Part shown: piece by piece, positions 7,049 to 11,812 of the stretch
Numbering within the stretch: position 1 is the first letter of the stretch
How the letters are laid out: each line of letters begins with the position of its first letter
Origin: an uncultured Eubacteriales bacterium
GTDB lineage: Bacteria > Bacillota_A > Clostridia > Oscillospirales > CAG-272
Direction: 5' to 3'
DNA: 11,812 bases
NCBI GenBank assembly: GCA_900555345.1
Contig: USKS01000021.1
Span: 1 to 11,812, forward strand
The notes under the pieces: generated by a model
The model's input: the letters and a program-made list of their open reading frames with translations, nothing else
Told to the model about the DNA's origin: nothing
Database searches by the model: none
Program-made: the position numbers and the translations under genes

Positions 7049-7984
7049 TCAATTCTCTCCGGTGCCGTTCGCCGCATCCGCATCGGATGCATCTTTGATA
7101 CCGGGCTGCACTTCTTCGGCACTGCCCACCGCACCTGCGGCATTCGCGTCTTTCTTTTTCCTGCCGACGCGCTTTTCAATAGCGGCGTCCGCAAGAGAAA
7201 ACAGTCTGCATACGCAGTACAGCGCAAGGGCGGAAAGCATTGCGGCGTCGCAAATGTTTATCCCCGGGAAATTCACGCCTGCGATCAAAAGCGCAAGCGC
7301 GCCGAAGCCTGTGCCGCCCGCAACGCTTACGGATGCGCAAAGGGTGAATATCCATCTTGAAAATATTGCTCCGCGCCCCAGAGACACGCCCGCTTCGGCG
7401 GTATACGCGAGGAGAAGGCAAACGAGCGAGAGCTGAAACAGCACCTTTGCGGGGCTGTTGACGGCAACGCTGCGGTCAAAGTATATGACAAGCACCTTTG
7501 CCGCAAGAAACAGCGGCATCATGAAAAATCCGAGGGAGTGAACGGGATCGTTGGATTTACCCGGCACGGCGCACAAAAGCATGAGCACCGCGGCGGCTGC
7601 CCCGAGCATCCAGAGGATATAGTGCATATACGCATATTTAACGGTGATGTTTCCGACAGTGTCGCCGATGTCGTAAATGCAGTCGGCGGCAACGGCTGCC
7701 GCCGATATCACGCAGACGGCAATGTTGACGGCGGCATTCTGCCTGAGCGGTCGGTCCGGCAGAGCGCTGCGCGAAAACAGCACCCAGCCGACGATGCCTG
7801 CGGCGACTCCCGCAGAAAGGCATATATAAAGAGCGGGGGCAAATACCGAGTCGGAGCTGAAATATCCGAGGGCGGGATTGTATTCCCCGTACACACCGAA
7901 ATACAGAAAAGCCGCGCCTGCGGCTGCGGCGACCGTTGCTGCGGCGGCAATGCAGTACAGCTGCAGTTTTTTAACTTTGCTCAT
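7049..7984 (-). CDS. Polytopic membrane protein of unknown function (about 8 transmembrane helices)
   Basis: A 311-residue protein I do not recognise as a named family. Hydrophobic segments suitable for membrane helices lie at about 8-30, 47-70, 83-103, 119-141, 149-169, 180-200, 210-235 and 243-264. A charged KRVGRKKK stretch (271-278) follows and would face the cytoplasm by the positive-inside rule, then a polar Ala/Asp/Gly-rich tail to 311. The loop around DRSVAVNSPAK (170-180), just before a helix, reminds me of a motif in uncharacterised clostridial membrane proteins, but I cannot confirm it. No enzymatic motif is visible. The composition is very Ala-rich. AAAGGA at 7995-8000 (10 nt spacing) fixes the start. 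It is upstream of ABC-F by 100 bp on the same strand; whether the two are functionally linked is unknown. Confidence 0.8.
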   Translation of the reverse strand: MSKVKKLQLYCIAAAATVAAAAGAAFLYFGVYGEYNPALGYFSSDSVFAPALYICLSAGVAAGIVGWVLFSRSALPDRPLRQNAAVNIAVCVISAAAVAADCIYDIGDTVGNITVKYAYMHYILWMLGAAAAVLMLLCAVPGKSNDPVHSLGFFMMPLFLAAKVLVIYFDRSVAVNSPAKVLFQLSLVCLLLAYTAEAGVSLGRGAIFSRWIFTLCASVSVAGGTGFGALALLIAGVNFPGINICDAAMLSALALYCVCRLFSLADAAIEKRVGRKKKDANAAGAVGSAEEVQPGIKDASDADAANGTGEN

Positions 7985-8473
7985 AGTGATGCCATCCTTT
8001 GCTTTCGGAAAATAATTGTCTCTTTATATATTATCACAAATCCAAGCGTCCCGCAAGGCTTTTGGCATATTTTTCGCGGCGCGGTGTAGGATGTAAGCGG
8101 CGCAAAAAGTGCCGCGTTTCGGCTGCCGAACCGCCTCGGCGGGAGCCGGACGGGGGAAAATCGCAAAGCGCCTGCGGGGGGCTTCGGATAGATAAACGGT
8201 GAATCGCTTGAAAGGGTGGTGCAGTAAAAAATGACAAAGCGCTCGGCGCACTGTGAAAAAACGGAGAGGCACCCGCTGCCGCAGCGAAAAAGGGAGCGTT
8301 CGTGAGAGCGCAGCGGATACAAAAGCGCGGAACACGCTCGGTGCCATGCAGCCGTGCGCCGCAGTGCACGACTGCGGACACTTGCAAAAGCGGCTCGCGG
8401 CTGCGAAAAACTTGCCGCGATAAAGTCTGTGCGGGCAAAATGCGGCGGCTCTCTCCGGGCGCCGCGGCAGCGC
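7985..8473. other. Gene-free GC-rich region with many hairpins and one-sided A-tracts
   Basis: No credible coding frame was found: open frames on the - strand give low-complexity Arg/Ala/Pro-rich translations, lack an RBS and overlap each other. What is present: stems with perfect or near-perfect pairing at 8097-8115 (7 bp, AAAAA loop), 8274-8286 (5 bp), 8296-8311 (6 bp, GTGA tetraloop), 8359-8377 (7 bp), 8395-8420 (7 bp, A-rich loop) and 8442-8465 (6 bp). About ten A-runs of four or more occur on the + strand from 8100 to 8473, and no T-run of that length. This would fit a structured + strand RNA or a curved upstream region, but neither is proven. No known RNA family was recognised. Confidence 0.5.
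8030..8038 (-). promoter_or_regulatory. Possible extended -10 promoter for the membrane protein/ABC-F/aminopeptidase transcript
   Basis: The - strand reads TGTGATAAT, an extended -10 element, about 46 nt upstream of the ATG at 7984. No good -35 box is found at 16-18 bp (only TTGCGG at 15 bp), so this rests mainly on position and the extended -10. Confidence 0.3.
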
Positions 8474-8521
8474 AAAAAAATATAAAAATATATTGCAATA
8501 AAAGCGGCGCTGTGGTATAAT
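8474..8521 (+). promoter_or_regulatory. Strong sigma-A promoter with UP-like element for SRP RNA
   Basis: TTGCAA (8493-8498), a 17 bp spacer and a perfect TATAAT (8516-8521) preceded by TGG, giving an extended -10. Immediately upstream, 8474-8492 is pure A/T with two A-runs, in the place and with the composition of an UP element. This arrangement is typical of highly expressed stable RNA genes. Predicted start is about 8527-8529. Confidence 0.85.
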
Positions 8522-8536
8522 AAATACGATCTTATC

Positions 8537-8853
8537 AAGCGACGAGATGCAGGGCAAGGTCATACCAGCCGGGAGCTTAGCGGCCTCCTGAACCTGAAAT
8601 CCGCTGTATGCAGGGGTGGTATCCCGTTTTGAGGATTGTGTTCGTGCAGTCCGTACCGTATTTGTATCTGTGTTGAAGGACGGGTCCCGGCGCAATTGGC
8701 GGCTGTGAATCATGTCAGGCGGGGAACCGAGCAGCATTAAGCGGTTTCAGCCGATGTGCCGCCGGGTTGCCTGTCCCGAGCAGACACGGCGGTGTCGTGT
8801 ACGGATACGTTTCGATCTTCGGGTGTATGGCCTTCCCCCGCTTCTTGTCGCTT
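8537..8853 (+). other. Extended closing stem of the SRP RNA precursor
   Basis: AAGCGACGAGA (8537-8547) pairs along its full length with TCTTGTCGCTT (8843-8853), one G-U included. GGG (8552-8554) with CCC (8837-8839) and the 10-bp AAGGTCATAC helix continue it inward. In Bacillus subtilis a long scRNA precursor is cut by RNase III within such a stem; the same processing here is inference. Only TTTT follows the stem, a weak termination signal. Confidence 0.65.
8551..8840 (+). ncRNA. ffs: Bacterial large signal recognition particle RNA (scRNA, 4.5S-like)
   Basis: The RNA scaffold of SRP, which binds Ffh and targets nascent membrane and secreted proteins. The Ffh-binding helix 8 is clear: TCAGG (8715-8719), CGG, GGAA tetraloop (8723-8726), CCG, then AGCAG (8730-8734), followed by CATTAAGC as in known SRP RNAs. 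The 5' part (GGGAG, TTAGCGGC, CCTGAACCTGAAATCCGCT) and the 3' part (GTGCCGCCGGGTTGCCTG, CCGAGC) align by eye with the Alu-type domain of the Bacillus long scRNA. AAGGTCATAC (8556-8565) pairs with GTATGGCCTT (8825-8834), closing the molecule. The stem continues outward to 8537 and 8853, so the transcript is probably a longer precursor trimmed at both ends; the ends given are approximate. Its position directly before dnaX is the usual Bacillota arrangement. Confidence 0.92.
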
Positions 8854-8865
8854 TTACCGTATAAA

Positions 8866-8871
8866 AGGGGG
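8866..8871 (+). promoter_or_regulatory. Ribosome binding site that decides the dnaX start
   Basis: AGGGGG lies 6 nt before ATG 8878, which starts the conserved MHQALYRKYRPRTFDEV. Upstream in-frame codons back to 8767 fall inside the SRP RNA and are not used. Confidence 0.85.
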
Positions 8872-8877
8872 ACAAAT

Positions 8878-10563
8878 ATGCATCAGGCGCTGTACAGAAA
8901 ATACCGTCCGCGCACTTTTGACGAGGTATGCGGACAGCATCAGATCACCGATGTGCTTCGCTACGAGGTGGAAAACGGCAGATACTCGCATGCATATCTT
9001 TTCTGCGGCTCCCGCGGAACGGGCAAGACCACCTGCGCAAAAATTCTCGCTAAGGCATTGAACTGCCTTGAGCCGAGGGGCGGAAACCCCTGTCTTGAGT
9101 GCGAAGTCTGCCGTGAGATAGACGCGGGCATCGCCACGGACGTTACCGAGCTTGACGCGGCAACGAACAACAGTGTCGATCAGATACGCACCATATGCGA
9201 AGAGGCTGCGTATACTCCGGCTTCCCTGAAGAAAAAGGTCTATATCATCGACGAGGTCCATATGCTGTCGCAGGGGGCGTTCAACGCCCTTCTGAAGACT
9301 ATCGAGGAGCCACCGGAGCACGTTGTCTTCATCCTTGCGACAACGGAGTTCAATAAAATACCCGCAACTATCGTTTCAAGGTGCCAGCGCTTCGATTTCA
9401 GACGTATATCCGTAAAAGATTTAGCATCGCGCCTTGAATACATAGCCGGCTGCGAGAATATCGCACTTGAAGAAGACGCGGCGCTGCTCCTTGCAAGACA
9501 GGCGCAGGGCGGCATGCGCGACGCTATCGGACTTTTTGAGCTTTGCGCCGCCGACGGCGGCGACGTTACCGCAGAGAAAGTATCCGAGATCCTCGGGCTT
9601 TCGGGCTATGAGCGCGCCGCAGATACATTTGCCGCCGTGCACGCGGGGGATATGGCAAAGCTTTTTGCCGTAGTTTCCGATGTGGCGCACGGCTCCGGCG
9701 ACATAGCCGTTTTCTGGCAGGAGCTTATATCCTTTGCCCGTGATATGCTCGTATCAAAGTATACGGACGATGTTTCGGCATATCTTGATATAACGTCTTC
9801 GGAAACCGAGCTTCTTCGCGGCTGTGCCGCGGGCTTCAGCCTTGCGGAGCTTATATTCGACTGCAAGGTTTTGGATGATACTCTTGTGCGTATGCAGCGC
9901 GCACCGCAGAACAAACGCTGCGCGGCGGAGCTTGCGCTTTTGCGCATGTGCCGTCCCGAGCTTGATCCTTCAAACGAAGCGCTCAGCCTCAGAGTATCAA
10001 AACTTGAGGATGCGCTGTCTCTCGGCACCTTGACGGCGCCGCAGAGCGGAGCAACTTCAGCAAGCGTCGGCACACAAACTTCGACAAGTGCAGAAAATAA
10101 TTATGCAAACGCCGAAAATAAAACCCCCGTTCCCGATACAAAAGCAGAAGAAACAGGCACGCCGACAGTGACCGCGGCAGTCGACATCCCCCGCGCCGCA
10201 GCGCCTGCCGCCGCGGATGGCAATTTGAAACAAACGGAGGATCCGACGGCCGATCCATCAAAACAGTACACTCCCGTTCGGGATATAAGCGAGGTTTTGG
10301 CAAGGCTTGACGGAGTGAACAGAGGACTTTCAGAATTTTTGGCAGGTGCCGAAACAAGCGTCTCCGGTGACGGAAAACACGTAAAAATCGCGGCTTCCGG
10401 CTTCGGTGCCGTAATGCTTTCGTCCGTGGGCGCGAAAGAAGCCCTTGCAAACGCCTTCGCGCTTGCGAAGATAACGGACGGGATCGCGGATATAGAAGTT
10501 ATCGAAATTAAATCCGCGGGACACGGCGCATCCCCGTCGGATGAGCTGTCAAAGCTTTTGTAA
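8878..10563 (+). CDS. dnaX: DNA polymerase III subunit gamma/tau
   Basis: 561 residues, close to the Bacillus protein. It is the AAA+ motor of the clamp loader that puts the sliding clamp on DNA, and its C-terminal part links to the polymerase and helicase. Seen in order: YRKYRPRTFDEVCGQ (6-20), Walker A GSRGTGKTT (44-52), a zinc module with Cys63, Cys72, Cys75 and Cys78, Walker B VYIIDEVH (121-128) and the SRC arginine-finger motif (167-169). A collar domain follows to about 375, then a polar Ala/Thr/Glu-rich linker (about 380-465) and a short C-terminal domain. No A-run slippery site suited to programmed frameshifting was seen, so a shorter gamma form is not supported. Only 24 bp separate it from the SRP RNA stem and I find no convincing promoter there, so it is probably transcribed with the SRP RNA. 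ybaB and recR follow. Confidence 0.97.
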   Translation: MHQALYRKYRPRTFDEVCGQHQITDVLRYEVENGRYSHAYLFCGSRGTGKTTCAKILAKALNCLEPRGGNPCLECEVCREIDAGIATDVTELDAATNNSVDQIRTICEEAAYTPASLKKKVYIIDEVHMLSQGAFNALLKTIEEPPEHVVFILATTEFNKIPATIVSRCQRFDFRRISVKDLASRLEYIAGCENIALEEDAALLLARQAQGGMRDAIGLFELCAADGGDVTAEKVSEILGLSGYERAADTFAAVHAGDMAKLFAVVSDVAHGSGDIAVFWQELISFARDMLVSKYTDDVSAYLDITSSETELLRGCAAGFSLAELIFDCKVLDDTLVRMQRAPQNKRCAAELALLRMCRPELDPSNEALSLRVSKLEDALSLGTLTAPQSGATSASVGTQTSTSAENNYANAENKTPVPDTKAEETGTPTVTAAVDIPRAAAPAAADGNLKQTEDPTADPSKQYTPVRDISEVLARLDGVNRGLSEFLAGAETSVSGDGKHVKIAASGFGAVMLSSVGAKEALANAFALAKITDGIADIEVIEIKSAGHGASPSDELSKLL

Positions 10564-10566
10564 TAC

Positions 10567-10578
10567 CGCCGCGCGGCG
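10567..10578. repeat. Perfect 12-bp GC palindrome after dnaX
   Basis: CGCCGC directly abuts GCGGCG three bases after the dnaX stop codon. No T-run follows, so it is not a terminator; it may be an mRNA processing or stability hairpin between dnaX and ybaB, or chance. Confidence 0.4.
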
Positions 10579-10629
10579 ATAAAACAGTAAACAAAAACCA
10601 ATAAGTTTCGAAAGGAAAGGTATAAAGAT

Positions 10630-10992
10630 ATGAAAGCAAGACTTCCTCAGGGACGCGGAGGCGGCCCCGGCAACATGCAGAGCATGCTGAAGCAGGCTCA
10701 GAAAATGCAGGAGGATATGGCAGCTCTACAAGAGGACCTGGACGCAAGAGAATACGAGGTCGCCGCGGGCGGCGGCGCCGTAAAGATCAAAATAAACGGC
10801 AAACTTGAGGTCTCGGGCGTTGAGATAGACCCCGACGTGGTCGATCCCGACGATGTGGAGACCCTGCAGGACATACTAACGGCTGCTATGAACGAGGCTA
10901 TCCGTAAAGTTAACGATACAAACAACGAAGAAATGGGCAAAATAACCGGCAGCCTTAACATGGGCGGTCTCGGAATGCCCGGTCTGTTCTGA
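10630..10992 (+). CDS. ybaB: YbaB/EbfC family nucleoid-associated protein
   Basis: A 120-residue DNA-binding protein that forms dimers and coats the nucleoid; its precise role is still loosely defined. The Gly-rich N-terminus with GNMQSMLKQAQKMQEDM (about 14-30) and the following helix match the family's N-terminal helical region. EVAAGGGAVKIKINGKLEV (about 43-60) is the conserved sheet, and the segment DVETLQDILTAAMNEAIRKV (about 75-94) is the C-terminal helix. The tail GSLNMGGLGMPGLF is typical. It is slightly longer than the Bacillus homologue (107). The RBS is GAAAGGAAAGG at 10610-10620. Its place between dnaX and recR, with one base before recR, is the conserved replication-repair operon of many bacteria and strengthens the call. 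Confidence 0.96.
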   Translation: MKARLPQGRGGGPGNMQSMLKQAQKMQEDMAALQEDLDAREYEVAAGGGAVKIKINGKLEVSGVEIDPDVVDPDDVETLQDILTAAMNEAIRKVNDTNNEEMGKITGSLNMGGLGMPGLF

Positions 10993-10993
10993 T

Positions 10994-11593
10994 ATGGCAG
11001 AGTATCCGGAGCAGCTTGAGAGGCTCAGCGATTGGTTCCGCCGCCTTGACGGTATCGGTAAAAAGACCGCGCTGCGCCTTGCCTTCAGCGTGCTTGATAT
11101 GAACGAAGAGGAAGTGCGCGATTTTGCCGACAGCATGCTTGCGGCAAAATCCGACATATGCTTCTGCAAAATATGCCAGAACATTTCCTCCGGCGAAATA
11201 TGTCCCGTTTGTGCCGACAGCACCAGAGACCGCAGCGTCATATGCGTGGTTGAAGACTTCCGCGCAGCAATGGCGGTCGAAAAGGTCAGAGAGTACAAGG
11301 GGCTTTATCACGTGCTTCACGGCGTGATCTCTCCCATGAAAGGCATAGGCCCCGACAGACTGAAGATAAGAGAGCTTATCGCAAGGCTCGACGGCAGCGT
11401 AAAAGAGGTCATAATCGCTACAGACCCCACTCCCGAGGGCGAAACAACGGCAATGTATCTGTCAAAGCTCATTTCTCCGCTGGGCGTTAAAATAACCCGT
11501 ATCGCAAACGGCGTGCCCGTAGGCGGTGATCTTGAGTATGCGGACGAGCTTACGCTTCGCCGCGCGATCGAAGGAAGATACAGCATGAACTGA
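10994..11593 (+). CDS. recR: Recombination mediator protein RecR
   Basis: 199 residues, the normal length. RecR works with RecO (and RecF) to load RecA on SSB-coated single-stranded DNA during gap repair. Domains in order: a helix-hairpin-helix ([14 protein letters not shown], 17-30), a zinc finger with Cys58, Cys61, Cys70 and Cys73, a Toprim domain with VVEDFRAAM (Glu87) and [13 protein letters not shown] (141-153), and the C-terminal [19 protein letters not shown] region. The Toprim motif has Asp143 where many RecR proteins have Asn. The ATG is one base after the ybaB stop with no strong RBS of its own, so translation is likely coupled to ybaB. The zinc finger and HhH are complete, so the protein should be functional. 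Confidence 0.97.
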   Translation: MAEYPEQLERLSDWFRRLDGIGKKTALRLAFSVLDMNEEEVRDFADSMLAAKSDICFCKICQNISSGEICPVCADSTRDRSVICVVEDFRAAMAVEKVREYKGLYHVLHGVISPMKGIGPDRLKIRELIARLDGSVKEVIIATDPTPEGETTAMYLSKLISPLGVKITRIANGVPVGGDLEYADELTLRRAIEGRYSMN

Positions 11594-11636
11594 GCGCCGA
11601 ACGGTGCGGCGGCACAAAAGCTACGTAATTATTTCT

Positions 11637-11643
11637 GAAAGGA
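11637..11643 (+). promoter_or_regulatory. Ribosome binding site of icd
   Basis: GAAAGGA, 11 nt before ATG 11655, the same motif as at the other genes. It supports the start of the truncated reading frame. No promoter was found in the 61-bp gap after recR, so icd may be read from the dnaX transcript. Confidence 0.7.
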
Positions 11644-11654
11644 ACAGTATAAAG

Positions 11655-11770
11655 ATGGCAAAGATTCAAATGAAAACTCCCCTGGTGGAAATGGACGGGG
11701 ACGAAATGACCCGTGTTATATGGAAAATGATAAAGGACATCCTCATATGCCCTTACATTGACCTTAAAAC
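11655..11770 (+). CDS. icd: NADP-dependent isocitrate dehydrogenase, N-terminal fragment
   Basis: Only 38 complete codons are genuine. They read [20 protein letters not shown] and then [18 protein letters not shown], which matches the very conserved N-terminus of the eukaryote-like, dimeric NADP-isocitrate dehydrogenases (about 400 residues), with the nucleotide/substrate region MDGDEMTR visible. The enzyme oxidises and decarboxylates isocitrate to 2-oxoglutarate, making NADPH and a precursor for glutamate. The frame stays open to the window's end, but from 11771 the bases are sequencing adapter, so residues beyond Lys38/Thr39 are not real. It lies 61 bp after recR. The family call rests on a short fragment but a distinctive one. 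Confidence 0.88.
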
Positions 11771-11812
11771 CTGTCTCTTATACACATCTGACGCTGCCGA
11801 CGATATGCAGTG
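11771..11812. other. Nextera (Tn5) adapter read-through at the contig end, not genomic
   Basis: 11771-11789 is the reverse complement of the 19-bp Tn5 mosaic end (CTGTCTCTTATACACATCT). 11790-11803 is GACGCTGCCGACGA, the rest of the Nextera read-1 adapter reversed. 11804-11811 (TATGCAGT) is the reverse complement of i5 index ACTGCATA, which I recall as index 506, and the final G fits the start of the P5 side. The order of all parts is exact, so this is library adapter left in the assembly. Confidence 0.97.

Noticed and set aside
8150..8345. RNase P RNA: the stretch CTTGAAAGGGTGGTGCAGTA recalls part of its P10-P12 region
   Set aside because: The universal GAGGAAAGTCC element is missing, as are the 3' conserved region and P4 pairing.
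8034..8498. Long open frames on the - strand (also 7981-8538 and 8024-8737) in the gap before the SRP RNA
   Set aside because: They overlap each other in different frames, run into the promoter or antisense to the SRP RNA, have no RBS and give Arg/Ala/Pro-rich low-complexity products. High GC with few stop codons explains them.
8767..8877. Longer dnaX starting at 8767
   Set aside because: The extra 37 codons lie within the SRP RNA, and homologues start at MHQALYRKYRP with the RBS at 8866.
10080..10135. Programmed frameshift site in dnaX that would make a short gamma subunit
   Set aside because: A-rich runs are present, but there is no A-AAA-AAG-type heptamer and no adjacent stem.
11595..11611. 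CGCCG/CGGCG hairpin after recR as a terminator
   Set aside because: The stem is only 5 bp and no T-run follows.

Overview
The window looks like chromosomal DNA from a GC-moderate, probably gut or rumen, Clostridia (Bacillota) member. Three things point there: the block SRP RNA - dnaX - ybaB - recR on the + strand, which is the classic Bacillota order; the long Gram-positive type of SRP RNA with an Alu domain; and a dockerin-bearing secreted protein. Nearly every gene carries the same GAAAGGA-type ribosome binding site 8-13 nt before its start codon. No species can be named from the sequence alone.

Layout: (1) 1-2607, - strand: a promoter at 2680-2708 drives a secreted dockerin + DUF4838 protein followed by a D-allulose/D-tagatose 3-epimerase-type isomerase that runs off the left edge; together they suggest a carbohydrate-use operon. 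(2) 2762-3587, + strand: divergent sigma-A promoter and a histidine phosphatase. (3) 3632-3665: a bidirectional terminator between convergent genes. (4) 3703-7984, - strand: an eight-helix membrane protein of unknown function, an ABC-F ATPase and an M29 aminopeptidase, probably one transcript. (5) 7985-8492: about 500 bp without a credible gene, GC-rich, full of hairpins and of A-tracts on one strand only. (6) 8474-11770, + strand: a strong promoter with an UP-like element drives the SRP RNA, dnaX, ybaB, recR and the start of an NADP-isocitrate dehydrogenase gene.

The last 42 bases (11771-11812) are not genomic. They match the Nextera (Tn5) read-1 adapter in reverse complement, then what I read as an i5 index and the first base of the P5 side. 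The true contig therefore ends at 11770 and the icd reading frame after that is artefactual.

The most interesting points are the adapter tail, the SRP RNA with an extended closing stem and no separate space for a dnaX promoter, the unexplained structured region upstream of it, a Tyr-to-Phe change at an active-site position of the aminopeptidase, and the dockerin-DUF4838 protein paired with a ketose epimerase. I found no CRISPR array, tRNA, transposon or phage gene.
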